From Desulfuromonadaceae bacterium (GTDB lineage Bacteria > Desulfobacterota > Desulfuromonadia > Geobacterales > Pseudopelobacteraceae): 55,974 nucleotides of DNA. Positions 1 through 7,879 of this stretch are shown here, piece by piece. The notes beneath the pieces were generated by a model. The model worked only from the letters and a program-made list of their open reading frames with translations, did not search any database and was not told where the DNA came from. The stretch is from contig JAQUHA010000024.1 of the NCBI GenBank assembly GCA_028683855.1, positions 1-55,974 of the forward strand, in the 5' to 3' direction. The translations under genes were made by a program, and so were the position numbers. How positions within the stretch are numbered: position 1 is the first letter of the stretch; every line of letters starts with the position of its first letter.

Positions 1-1
1 G

Positions 2-124
2 TGGCGTCGTTCAGACCGTGATACCAACAACACCTTTATCTGGTATCTGAATGGTGCCACACCAACCGCTGCCAGTGCATATCTGCCGAACCAGGCGGCA
101 GCATGGCAGGCGGTCGGGAAATAG
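2..124 (+). CDS. C-terminal end of an FG-GAP/VCBS repeat protein (partial)
   Basis: Frame 2 is open from the window edge to a TAG at 122-124 and encodes the last 40 residues of a larger protein. The fragment has a W-R-R-S-D...F-I-W-Y-L-N-G pattern, as seen in FG-GAP/VCBS repeats, which build beta-propellers in secreted or surface proteins. The start lies outside the window, so length, signal peptide and repeat number are unknown. A strong terminator follows directly, so this gene ends its own transcription unit and is separate from the leftward lasso operon. The assignment rests on one repeat only. Confidence 0.6.
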   Translation, partial: WRRSDRDTNNTFIWYLNGATPTAASAYLPNQAAAWQAVGK

Positions 125-151
125 TATGGTAGTAGAGGAAAGTTGAACGTA

Positions 152-203
152 AAAGCCCCTGTTCGGAACAACAAGTATATGTTCTGGACAGGGGCTTTGT
201 TTA
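152..203 (+). terminator. Rho-independent terminator after the FG-GAP gene
   Basis: Left arm 152-162 (AAAGCCCCTGT) pairs with right arm 188-198 (ACAGGGGCTTT). A 3x3 internal loop and a second GAAC/GTTC helix sit inside. The right arm runs into T-rich sequence. The stem is near-symmetrical and could also work on the other strand. Confidence 0.85.
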
Positions 204-204
204 T

Positions 205-358
205 GGTTTGCGGTTTTTGTGGATGTTCTGAACGGAGTTGAGCTAGAAACTGGATTGGTTTGGAATATATATGGAATAGAGGTGGGTGGTATTATTACGG
301 TAGCGATTTTTGGTGTATTCAGCAGAACGTGAAGATTTACGCTGGTAGCCTGAACCTC
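205..358. other. Intergenic stretch without a recognisable gene
   Basis: Together with the two flanking hairpins this makes about 300 bases without a gene. No ORF with a plausible start and ribosome site is visible on either strand. The minus strand is open from about 360 to 254, but without a start or a family match. Confidence 0.5.
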
Positions 359-404
359 GGAAAACTAAAAGCCTCCAAAATAATTTGGAGGCTTTTAGTT
401 TTCC
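359..404 (-). terminator. Terminator of the lasso operon (bidirectional hairpin)
   Basis: A perfect 21-bp stem (359-379 with 384-404) has a 4-nt ATAA loop and a GCCTCC/GGAGGC core. It lies 22 bp downstream of the precursor peptide stop codon on the minus strand. T-rich arm ends on both strands suggest it can stop transcription from either side. Confidence 0.85.
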
Positions 405-425
405 GGAAGTAAATGGATGTTTAGG

Positions 426-548
426 CTAGGACGTTGCTCCACCTATACCATCAGCACCTCCACCAGCTATAAACATTGTTTGGGATGCTACACTACCTTT
501 TTTTAGCTCTGGTTTTGCCCATGCACCTGACGCGAATTGACTTTTCAT
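426..548 (-). CDS. Lasso peptide precursor (A)
   Basis: A 40-residue peptide follows a clear ribosome site (AAGGAG, 9 nt upstream of the ATG at 548) and sits 47 bp after the cyclase gene. The leader has the usual recognition pattern W10-x-x-P13-x-L15, then G18, five residues and T24. The L-to-G spacing is one residue shorter than the common YxxPxLxxxG form. Taking T24 as the conserved position -2, the core is FIAGGGADGIGGATS (15 residues). The only acidic residue is D8, which gives an F1-D8 macrolactam of eight residues and a tail GIGGATS. The peptide ends in serine, the residue phosphorylated by lasso kinases in paeninodin-type clusters, and a kinase gene opens this operon. Cleavage site and ring are inferred from family rules. 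Confidence 0.85.
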   Translation of the reverse strand: MKSQFASGAWAKPELKKGSVASQTMFIAGGGADGIGGATS

Positions 549-595
549 GGTAATTATCTCCTTATATCTGGTTTTTACTGCGAATTGACACTAGG

Positions 596-2497
596 TCAAC
601 GAATAAAATGCAAACCCACACCTGTTCCACGGGTGAGTACCATACCACAGACGGACGAGTGCAGCAAACTTTTTTTATCATTTTTATCATACAAAATTGT
701 CATTATTTTTGCCACATCAAGACAGGTTTTTGCAACCTCATTTTTTTCAATTTCTACCAGCACTGAAGAAAACGGTTGGTATTCTGCCTGCACTCGAAAG
801 GCTACATCCGCTGATTGCGCGCCGATCCTCGTATTGAAAATTACCTCTGCCGGCATACGGTCGATCATGGCGTGTCGGATCAAATTTCTTTTTTTTCCCT
901 GAGAAAAATACTGACGGTCTGGCACCTGCAGACAGAATTCTATTAGTCGGCGATCAATAGTTGGATCACGGACTTCTATATTATACGCTGCACCCAGTTC
1001 ATGCCACAGTGAGCCGACTATTGATTTACCTGGATGTAGTATCAGCAGTTGCATATGTGAATAATGTATCGACAGAAGCGTAGGGTCATGGCCATCGTCT
1101 GCCATCAAACCCGCAAGATTTATCTGACGGGCGAAATGAGGATTTATTGCCGAATAATCCAACCAGGGTTGTCCGCCCGATTTGATGTGCTGATGGTAGA
1201 AAATCCGTGCCGGTGTCAGCAGCGGTTTTAAAATCTGCCGCTTGAGTGTCAGCCAGGGATTTGCTTCTGCATGGCGGAGTTGGTGCAATGCTTCTTTGTA
1301 ACAACCGTTTTTCAGAAGTGAAAGGCCCTGACCGGAACCGGCGTAGGAAACAGTTCCGTTGCCGCACTGACCCGTCAGCAGTACCCCCACGCCACGATTT
1401 CTGGCTTGCGACAAGATGTCCTGTATCCAGTACTGATTGCTGGCCGCGTGGCCCGGTTCGTCATGAATCTGTAGTTGCATTCGAATGGCATCAAGAACGC
1501 TGGAGTTTTCTGATTTAGTTGCAATGTGCTCAATGTTATCACCGGCCATGCGGGCCGTAGCTGATGCAAACTCCCATTCATCACCGAATCTGTTCGGCCC
1601 TGCACCTACCGGCTCATATAAAGGCACCGACGTATAGGCGATGAGACTCTTTCCCTGTGCAGCCAGCAGTGGCGCTGCCAGGGCGGTGACCGAACCGGAA
1701 TCCAGTCCGCCGCTTAATGTTACTGCAATAGGCTTACTGCTGCGTAAGCGGCTCTGCACCGCATTACCATACAGATGCAGGAGTTCATCGACATATTCCT
1801 GATCGTTTTTACGATAGAGGAGCGGCAAGTTCTCCGGAAACCAGTATTTTTTGAGGGTTTGTTCCGTTTTGCCAACCAGCATGGTATGTGCCGGTGGAAT
1901 ACGGTGGATCTGCTCATGAGCCGTGCGCCGACCATCGCCGGGCCAGGAGGTGAGCACCTGGGCAATCCTGATCATATCCACATCTCGCGGTACATCATGC
2001 AGCGCCAGAATTGCTTTTTTACAGGAGGCAAACGCCAGATAATTGTTATTGTTAAAGTAGTACAATCCGGTGTTACCAAAGTGATCACGGGCAATAAACA
2101 GCTTTCTGGTGGTGTGATCCCAGGCGGCAAACTGCCAATCACCGTTGATATGATCAGGGCAATCCATTCCCCACTTCAGATAGGCATCAATCACCAGGGC
2201 GCTATCGGGAGTGGTGGCGTAATCGGCAGGAGCGTAGTCAAAGCTGCGAAGCAGTTCATCGCGGTTATCAAGTCGGGCATACGTAACGAGGGTAACATTA
2301 CCTTTTTTTACCGGCTGAACTTCATAACTATCCTCCGGCGTCACCCGCAGCAGCAGATGCCCCAGACCAACCGAACCTTCCTGCCACTGCCCCCCGCCAT
2401 CCGGCCCGTAATAGGCCATCGCTTCGCGCATGGCACCTAATGTTTCCGGCAGTACCGGTGCGCCATCAAAACGAACTATGCCGTATATTCCGCTCAT
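596..2497 (-). CDS. Lasso peptide cyclase (asparagine-synthetase-like C protein)
   Basis: The 633-residue protein has an N-terminal class II glutaminase-like domain (about 1-210) followed by an asparagine synthetase domain. The PPi-loop SGGLDS lies near residue 262. The N-terminus is MSGIYG, so the catalytic Cys2 of true asparagine synthetases is Ser here. This is normal for lasso cyclases, which adenylate the core Asp/Glu side chain and do not need glutaminase activity. It should close the F1-D8 isopeptide bond of the precursor encoded next door. The start overlaps the B2 stop (ATGA), and AAGGAAG lies just upstream of the ATG, so the two genes are translationally coupled. Confidence 0.92.
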   Translation of the reverse strand: MSGIYGIVRFDGAPVLPETLGAMREAMAYYGPDGGGQWQEGSVGLGHLLLRVTPEDSYEVQPVKKGNVTLVTYARLDNRDELLRSFDYAPADYATTPDSALVIDAYLKWGMDCPDHINGDWQFAAWDHTTRKLFIARDHFGNTGLYYFNNNNYLAFASCKKAILALHDVPRDVDMIRIAQVLTSWPGDGRRTAHEQIHRIPPAHTMLVGKTEQTLKKYWFPENLPLLYRKNDQEYVDELLHLYGNAVQSRLRSSKPIAVTLSGGLDSGSVTALAAPLLAAQGKSLIAYTSVPLYEPVGAGPNRFGDEWEFASATARMAGDNIEHIATKSENSSVLDAIRMQLQIHDEPGHAASNQYWIQDILSQARNRGVGVLLTGQCGNGTVSYAGSGQGLSLLKNGCYKEALHQLRHAEANPWLTLKRQILKPLLTPARIFYHQHIKSGGQPWLDYSAINPHFARQINLAGLMADDGHDPTLLSIHYSHMQLLILHPGKSIVGSLWHELGAAYNIEVRDPTIDRRLIEFCLQVPDRQYFSQGKKRNLIRHAMIDRMPAEVIFNTRIGAQSADVAFRVQAEYQPFSSVLVEIEKNEVAKTCLDVAKIMTILYDKNDKKSLLHSSVCGMVLTRGTGVGLHFIR

Positions 2498-2946
2498 GAT
2501 CTTCCTTTTGAAAAATACGATAACACGCGAAAACTTTCATGGTTTGGACCGCCGGTGACAATCCGGCTGCCGCAGCGGAGCCAGGCGTGAGCATTAAATG
2601 CTGCTCCTGTTTCCGCCGCCGCCACGCCAAAATACACCGTCCCGCGTACACCGCGCCGGCTCAACATCCACCATGCCGACAGCGCCTGCACCAGGCAGCG
2701 ACTTTGCCAGGGGGTGTGACGCGCCATCGTTTCTACCGCCCATCCGGTGCGTTGTGCGATCTCGTCCTGTGCTGCGCTCACAGCCGTGTCACTCTCCAGG
2801 CCGACCGTGCCAAGCTGCGCCGCAAGCTGTCGAAACGGTACGCATTTAATCAGGACTCGCGCCGTGAATAGGGCGCATAAAGCTTCCACTAATAGCACCT
2901 TATCTGCGGACGACAGGCAAAAAAAGCGGGATGCTTTACGAAACAA
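2494..2946 (-). CDS. Lasso leader peptidase B2 (transglutaminase-like)
   Basis: The 150-residue protein matches the lasso B2 (transglut_core3) family of cysteine proteases that cut the precursor leader after the conserved Thr at -2. Visible hallmarks are the Cys in SRCLVQAL (near residue 84), the His in NAHAWLRCG (near 119) and the RIVTGG strand. The start is a TTG inside the end of B1 (11-bp overlap), with GGAAGG about 8 nt upstream. It works with the separate PqqD-like B1, so this is a split-B system as in Gram-positive and many delta-type clusters. The N-terminal segment (about 15-35) is hydrophobic and may touch the membrane. Confidence 0.88.
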   Translation of the reverse strand: MFRKASRFFCLSSADKVLLVEALCALFTARVLIKCVPFRQLAAQLGTVGLESDTAVSAAQDEIAQRTGWAVETMARHTPWQSRCLVQALSAWWMLSRRGVRGTVYFGVAAAETGAAFNAHAWLRCGSRIVTGGPNHESFRVLSYFSKGRS

Positions 2947-3229
2947 CTATCAGACCTTCCGCATTCAATTCTTCAAGATAGGCTATGATGTCCGGGCCGC
3001 AGATGTCGGGTGTGACGTTGTATTCCTGTGACAGGAGGTCAATCAGGTCAGCCACGCTTGTGGGTGTTTCGATAAGCTCCCAGATGCGGCGTGCTGTCGC
3101 TTCCATGCCGTAATACGATCCCTGCTCAACGCTCATCAGGATGGTTTCGTCGTCAAGGTCGGTAGCGATAAGGTTGAGTGCTCTAACCACGGTTGCCTGG
3201 GGAGTGATGGGGGGCTGTACAGAATTCAT
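2936..3229 (-). CDS. PqqD-like leader-binding protein B1 (RRE)
   Basis: The 97-residue protein is a PqqD-family RiPP recognition element. The signature is the strand-helix pattern with ...GSYYGMEATARRIWELI followed by a helical SVADLIDLLSQEY segment. B1 proteins bind the YxxPxL part of the leader and hand the precursor to B2 and C. Here the W10-x-x-P-x-L motif of the precursor is the expected ligand. AAAGGAG lies 12 nt before the ATG, somewhat far. The gene starts 28 bp after the kinase stop and overlaps B2. Confidence 0.88.
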   Translation of the reverse strand: MNSVQPPITPQATVVRALNLIATDLDDETILMSVEQGSYYGMEATARRIWELIETPTSVADLIDLLSQEYNVTPDICGPDIIAYLEELNAEGLIVVS

Positions 3230-3257
3230 TGTGTATCCATTCTCCTTTCAAAAATAG

Positions 3258-4298
3258 TTACTGGGCGTTCCATTGCTGTTCAAGCAGATCAATCAGTTCT
3301 TCAATCCGCTCAGTATCCCGAGGTCGCTGAAGTTCGTACATCGTCGTTGCTTTCGCAATGTCAGCTGACATCTGCATGATATGCCCCTTGTTTTGAAAAC
3401 CGGGCAGATACAACAGGCGGTAGAGATTGCTAATCAAGAGGTTCACCCGGTCAAAGCCCTGCAGTTTATTCTGTGTTATTTCCGGGATGTCGTTGTCTGC
3501 CAACTGATAGATAGAGTGTAGCGGAAAGTTGTCAGTGCTGTAGGTCTGATTAAGCGGAATGACATATTTATCAACGTCATAACGAGCACCGCTAGTAGCG
3601 TCGGTAATGTCATCCAAACGTTCAAAAGCATCGCTGCAGAGCCTGATTTGCGGAAAAGCGGGAAGCACCCGGAAGCCGCTGCTGCCATCATTGGTAATGG
3701 CGCAGACATCATCGCTGAGCACGTAGTAGCCGCGACGTTTAAAGTGAGCAATAAGGGTCGATTTTCCTATGCCCTGCGGGCCGACAAAAATCATAACACC
3801 CAGTTTTGTCGCGATGGCGCTGCCGTGCAGCGGAAATAAACCGCGCTGATACAGGAGCGCACCCATTGCAGAGCCAAACAGAAACAGGCGGATTTTATCG
3901 CCGTCGGCACCAGGAAATGGTTCAACGATAATTTTCCGGCCATCGGTAACGTGATAGCGGGCAATGTCACGCACCGTCATCAGAAAGTTGTGTGGTGAGA
4001 CCTGAAAGAAGTCTGTTGCAAGGGTAGGTGCATGAAGCTGTTCTGCTACCGTTCCGATTGAAATGGTAACGTCCGGAGTAATACAGATTTTGTCCTTATT
4101 GCATCCACCGGGCGGTTCATAATAAGAATCGAAAAAAGGTTGTAGGCGCAAAAGCTGTAGTTCATCGATACCTTCTTGTGAATTTTTAAACATCGGTAAA
4201 GCGTGGAAGGTTTGAGTAGTGTTGTATAATGGTCTAAGATGCTGAAAATGACAAGTACATTTGCTCTTGAGAATATCACCTTGCCACATTCCACGCAT
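3258..4298 (-). CDS. HPr-kinase-like lasso peptide kinase (K)
   Basis: This is an HPr kinase/phosphorylase-fold protein with a P-loop GPQGIGKST after a HGSA strand, followed by a YYVLSDDVC segment. This is the arrangement of the lasso kinases (ThcoK/PadeK type) that phosphorylate the C-terminal Ser of lasso precursors. It lacks the N-terminal domain of classical HprK, and no HPr gene is nearby. It is first in the leftward operon. The start is uncertain: ATG at 4298 gives 346 residues, while ATG at 4193 (MFKNSQEG...) gives 311 and fits the family better, but neither has a strong ribosome site. The C-terminal ~60 residues are helical and unrelated to HprK. Confidence 0.8.
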   Translation of the reverse strand: MRGMWQGDILKSKCTCHFQHLRPLYNTTQTFHALPMFKNSQEGIDELQLLRLQPFFDSYYEPPGGCNKDKICITPDVTISIGTVAEQLHAPTLATDFFQVSPHNFLMTVRDIARYHVTDGRKIIVEPFPGADGDKIRLFLFGSAMGALLYQRGLFPLHGSAIATKLGVMIFVGPQGIGKSTLIAHFKRRGYYVLSDDVCAITNDGSSGFRVLPAFPQIRLCSDAFERLDDITDATSGARYDVDKYVIPLNQTYSTDNFPLHSIYQLADNDIPEITQNKLQGFDRVNLLISNLYRLLYLPGFQNKGHIMQMSADIAKATTMYELQRPRDTERIEELIDLLEQQWNAQ

Positions 4299-4491
4299 TC
4301 AACTACAATCCCACTCTGTCTACAAAAGAGAGGTTGTGGCACTTATGTCGAGATGGCAAATATTGATAACGATCCTTGTTTCCGACCAGAAGCAGTCTTC
4401 GTTTAACGCAAAACTTCCTGCTGTTTGAACTATGATTTTGTCATTCCAAAACAGTTGATAAATATTCTGACTTAACCTTATTGGATATTTT
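4299..4491. promoter_or_regulatory. Divergent control region between the lasso operon and the moxR operon
   Basis: Both long gene runs start from this 193-bp gap (192-300 bp, depending on the kinase start). It must hold promoters for both directions. It is AT-rich, but I could not pick a convincing -35/-10 pair for either direction. No regulator gene adjoins it. Confidence 0.5.
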
Positions 4492-5484
4492 ATGAAAGAT
4501 TGTTCGCATATTGAGAGTGTTGAATTAAATAAATGTGGAGAGCTGCTGAAAAACCTTGTCAGCAATATTGCTGAGGTGGTGGTCGGGCAAAATTACCTGA
4601 TTGAGCGTATTTTAGTGGCTCTGCTTGCCGATGGGCATCTGCTGATTGAGGGTGTGCCAGGTCTGGCAAAAACAACGGTAGTTAAAACTCTTGCAAGACT
4701 AATTGATGTACGTTTCCAAAGGATTCAGTTTACGCCCGATCTCTTGCCCGCTGATCTGCTTGGAACGCTGATATATAATCCTGTCGAGGGGGTGTTTACA
4801 ACCAGGAAGGGTCCGGTGTTTGCGAATATAGTGCTGGCTGATGAGATAAACCGTGCGCCGGCTAAGATCCACAGCGCTCTGCTTGAGGCAATGGAGGAGC
4901 GCCAGGTAACTATTGGCGAACATTCATACTGCCTGCCTGACCCTTTTCTTGTAATGGCGACCCAAAATCCTATAGAGCAGGAGGGGACTTATCCGCTGCC
5001 GGAAGCGCAGATGGATCGTTTTATGCTCAAAGCGGTTATAACGTATCCGACTCGTTTGGAAGAGCAGGAGATAATGCGGCGTGCTGCAATTGCGACAACT
5101 TCTTACAAACAGCTGCCACTGCTGCATCCGGATGATCTTTTGAGAATGCGTGCGCTTGTTGATACTGTCTATGTGGATGAAAAAATAGAGAAGTACATTC
5201 TTGATCTGGTTACAGCTACGCGTAATCCGGCTGCTTATGGTTTTGCTGATCTGGAAGCTTTTATTGGTTACGGAGCTTCTCCCCGGGCAAGCATATATAT
5301 GCTGCTGGCTGGTCGCGCACTCGCTTTCCTGCGGGGAAGGGGATATGTAGTCCCGCAGGATATCAAGGATATTGGACCTGATGTACTGCGCCATCGAATT
5401 ATAACTACCTACGAAGCTGATGCGGAAAACATTACGGTGGAACAGATAATAACCAGGCTTTTTGCTGAAACGGCTGTTCCGTAA
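4492..5484 (+). CDS. MoxR-family AAA+ ATPase
   Basis: The 330-residue protein is of AAA_3 type: Walker A GVPGLAKT near residue 62, Walker B VLADEINRAPAK near 120, sensor-1 MATQNPIEQEGTYPLPEAQ near 155, then a C-terminal AAA lid. MoxR ATPases act as chaperones that activate or insert cofactors into partner complexes containing VWA-domain proteins. The next five genes are the classical partners. It is the first gene of the long rightward run and starts at ATG without a strong ribosome site. Confidence 0.92.
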   Translation: MKDCSHIESVELNKCGELLKNLVSNIAEVVVGQNYLIERILVALLADGHLLIEGVPGLAKTTVVKTLARLIDVRFQRIQFTPDLLPADLLGTLIYNPVEGVFTTRKGPVFANIVLADEINRAPAKIHSALLEAMEERQVTIGEHSYCLPDPFLVMATQNPIEQEGTYPLPEAQMDRFMLKAVITYPTRLEEQEIMRRAAIATTSYKQLPLLHPDDLLRMRALVDTVYVDEKIEKYILDLVTATRNPAAYGFADLEAFIGYGASPRASIYMLLAGRALAFLRGRGYVVPQDIKDIGPDVLRHRIITTYEADAENITVEQIITRLFAETAVP

Positions 5485-5488
5485 GCTG

Positions 5489-6388
5489 ATGTCACTTAGT
5501 CAATCCACCATTAAACAAGCCAACAGAAGTCGACATCTGCAGATTTTGTCCACGCGCCTTGTTTCCACTCTCTTTGCCGGTACTTATAAAAGCGTTTTTC
5601 GTGGCAGAGGTATGGAGTTCGGGGAGTTGTGCGATTATCAGCCTGGTGATGATATTCGCAATATCGACTGGAATGTGACCGCCAGGAGCGGGAGACCATT
5701 TATAAAGCGTTTTGTCGAAGAGCGGGAGATGACAGTTATGATACTGCTTGATCGTTCCGCATCCCTGAACTGTCCATCTCCTGCTCGTGCAAAGTATGAT
5801 GCGGCTCAGGAGGTCTCTGCTATTCTCGCTACTGTTGCCGGACGTAATAACGACCGTGCCGGGCTAATTACTTTTGGAGAGGGTGTTCAGTGTTACATTC
5901 CGCCGGGTAAGGGGCTTCGTCATACCCGAAGGCTTATTACAGAAATTGCTTCTAACCGCTCTGCCGCTTCTGCGTCTGATCTGGCAGCGGCTCTCAATTA
6001 CCTGAATTCTGTGATACGACGGCCGGTTATCCTTTTTATAATATCAGATTTTATCTGTACCGATTTTACTGCTCCCCTCGCTTCCGCTGCACGGCGACAT
6101 GACACCGTTGCCATAGCGGTAAACGATCCTCACGATCTTAACCTCCTTGATGTAGGTCTGCTGCAGGTTGCAGATGCCGAAACCGGTCAGCGAAGAGTTA
6201 TTGATACAGGTTCCGTCAAAGTTCGTAGTGAGTATGCGCGTCTTGCGGCTATACGGATGGCAGATACTTACAAAACTGTAACTGCTGCCGGTGCAGAACT
6301 TTTGCCTCTTGCTACTACAGTTAATCCTGTGCAGGCTCTCAGCCGGTTTTTTCAGACACGACAGCGACGATCCAGAAGTTTAGCATAA
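5489..6388 (+). CDS. DUF58 domain protein
   Basis: The protein carries the DUF58 signature RDIDW-like segment PGDDIRNIDWNVTARSGRPF near residue 50 and a VWA-like fold with a degenerate MIDAS (LLDRSASL). These proteins pair with MoxR ATPases. The ATG at 5489, four bases after the moxR stop, is chosen over a TTG at 5462 that would overlap moxR by 23 bp. Either way translation is likely coupled. The function is not settled for the family; cytoplasmic location is inferred from the lack of membrane segments. Confidence 0.88.
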   Translation: MSLSQSTIKQANRSRHLQILSTRLVSTLFAGTYKSVFRGRGMEFGELCDYQPGDDIRNIDWNVTARSGRPFIKRFVEEREMTVMILLDRSASLNCPSPARAKYDAAQEVSAILATVAGRNNDRAGLITFGEGVQCYIPPGKGLRHTRRLITEIASNRSAASASDLAAALNYLNSVIRRPVILFIISDFICTDFTAPLASAARRHDTVAIAVNDPHDLNLLDVGLLQVADAETGQRRVIDTGSVKVRSEYARLAAIRMADTYKTVTAAGAELLPLATTVNPVQALSRFFQTRQRRSRSLA

Positions 6389-6391
6389 TAT

Positions 6392-6886
6392 ATGAAACCT
6401 CTTATAATCTCAGATATCAAAGAGTCGCCTGCTATTAATTATTTGCCCCCTTTTTTCGTAAGTGGAGCGATGATTTTAACGGGGTGTATTATTCTGATTA
6501 TTTTTTGGCGACGTGCCAGGTTGCCGGATAACCAGAAAAGTAAAGAGGTCGGTACACCTTTTGTTGATTCGGTGGAGCGACTAAGGGGAGAGTATGCTCT
6601 TGGAACCGTTTCACTGGATTTACTCTTCTCTCGTTTATCGGATCTTTTGATTGCAAGGCTGGTTAGCCCACCTCTAACTTCAAACTCTCAAACCACAGAT
6701 GAAATTCTTAATAGTATTCTCGCTGTTGATGGTATGAGTGCTGAAAATTTTGAGCAGGCTTCAGCCCTTTTTAAACTGTGTGATCAGGTTAAGTTTGCGC
6801 GTTACAGACCTGAAAAGCCGGAGATATGCGATGCCCTCTCAGCTGCGGTTGCTCTTATTGGACAAACTTCCGGAGCGGGACAATGA
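6392..6886 (+). CDS. Small membrane protein of the MoxR/Bat operon (DUF4381-like)
   Basis: The 164-residue protein has one clear transmembrane segment (about residues 19-40, ending in FWRRARLP) and a helical cytoplasmic part. In position and shape it corresponds to the DUF4381-type proteins between DUF58 and BatA genes. I do not see catalytic motifs. It starts 3 bp after the DUF58 stop, and its TGA overlaps the batA ATG, so it is firmly in the operon. Family assignment is by context and topology more than by sequence. Confidence 0.6.
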   Translation: MKPLIISDIKESPAINYLPPFFVSGAMILTGCIILIIFWRRARLPDNQKSKEVGTPFVDSVERLRGEYALGTVSLDLLFSRLSDLLIARLVSPPLTSNSQTTDEILNSILAVDGMSAENFEQASALFKLCDQVKFARYRPEKPEICDALSAAVALIGQTSGAGQ

Positions 6887-7878
6887 GGTTCCAAAATCCA
6901 GAGTTTTTTGCGCTTCTTTTTATAGCTCTGCCAATTCTTATTGCAAGAAGATCTGGAAAACAGCGAGCTCCATCAATTACCATTCCTGACGGCACCCTTC
7001 TGCTTCGTCTCCCGGAAACAATCTGCTCACGCGCTGTAAAGATGTTGCCATGGATGCGTCTGGCTGCTCTTCTTCTGCTTGTAGTCGCTCTTGCAAGGCC
7101 GCAGAGTATAATGCGTGAAACAAGAACATTGACAAAGGCGTCGGATCTTATGATTGCGCTTGATCTCTCATCGAGTATGCTGGCTGAAGACTCGGCTAAG
7201 GGTGGTAGTGTAAAAAACCGTCTGATGGTTTCTAAAGAGGTGCTCGGCTCTTTTCTGCAAAAACGGACCGGTGACCGGATAGGGTTGATCGCTTTTGCAG
7301 CTCTCCCATACTCTGCTGCCCCTTTGACGCTGGATCATGTCTGGTTAAATAGTGCTATAGAGCGACTGCAGGTAGGTGCGATTGAAGATGGTACGGCTTT
7401 GGGCGACGCTCTTTTAGCTGCTTTGAATCGCTTGAGGGATAAAAAAAACGATAGCAGTACTGTTATCCTTATTTCTGATGGTCGTAATAATACCGGTACA
7501 TCGCCTGAAGAAGCTGCTGCCGCTGCTGCCGCACTTGGTATTCGTGTTTATACTGTTGGCATCGGTTCAAAAGGGGGAGCCTTTTTTCCGGTTGATGACC
7601 CTTTGGGTGGCGTAAGTTATACCAGGATGGAGGCAGATCTCGACGAACCCACCTTGCGTGCGATAGCCGCCTCAACCGGTGGCAAGTATTTCCGCGCAGA
7701 TGATAAGCCAGGTATGGAAAAGGTGTTTCTTGATATTGATGCTTTGGAAAAGCAGAGGATAGAGCAGAAGTTATATTTTTCCTATCAGGAGCTATTTCCG
7801 TTTTGTGCTGTTACCGCTCTTCTGCTGTTTCTTGCAAGTGAGCTGCTTGGTATGACTCTCTTGAAGAGGATCCCCTGA
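6883..7878 (+). CDS. batA: BatA-like VWA-domain membrane protein
   Basis: The 331-residue protein has N-terminal membrane segments (about 8-22 and 55-70), a VWA domain with intact MIDAS (DLSSSM near 89, T-A near 172, SDGRNNTG near 203) and a C-terminal transmembrane helix (about 300-322). This is the BatA/Aerotolerance architecture. The VWA domain is predicted to face the periplasm between membrane anchors. The ATG at 6883 has GGAGCGGG just upstream and overlaps the previous stop, so the longer frame from 6826 is rejected. BatA and BatB probably form a complex activated by the MoxR ATPase. Confidence 0.88.
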   Translation: MRFQNPEFFALLFIALPILIARRSGKQRAPSITIPDGTLLLRLPETICSRAVKMLPWMRLAALLLLVVALARPQSIMRETRTLTKASDLMIALDLSSSMLAEDSAKGGSVKNRLMVSKEVLGSFLQKRTGDRIGLIAFAALPYSAAPLTLDHVWLNSAIERLQVGAIEDGTALGDALLAALNRLRDKKNDSSTVILISDGRNNTGTSPEEAAAAAAALGIRVYTVGIGSKGGAFFPVDDPLGGVSYTRMEADLDEPTLRAIAASTGGKYFRADDKPGMEKVFLDIDALEKQRIEQKLYFSYQELFPFCAVTALLLFLASELLGMTLLKRIP

Positions 7879-7879
7879 A

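Noticed and set aside
254-360. Open minus-strand frame downstream of the lasso precursor
   Set aside because: It has no start codon with a ribosome site, no family match, and lies beyond the operon terminator.
1775-2440. 221-residue plus-strand ORF inside the lasso cyclase gene
   Set aside because: It is a shadow of the cyclase, which has clear motifs on the minus strand. It has no ribosome site and no domain pattern.
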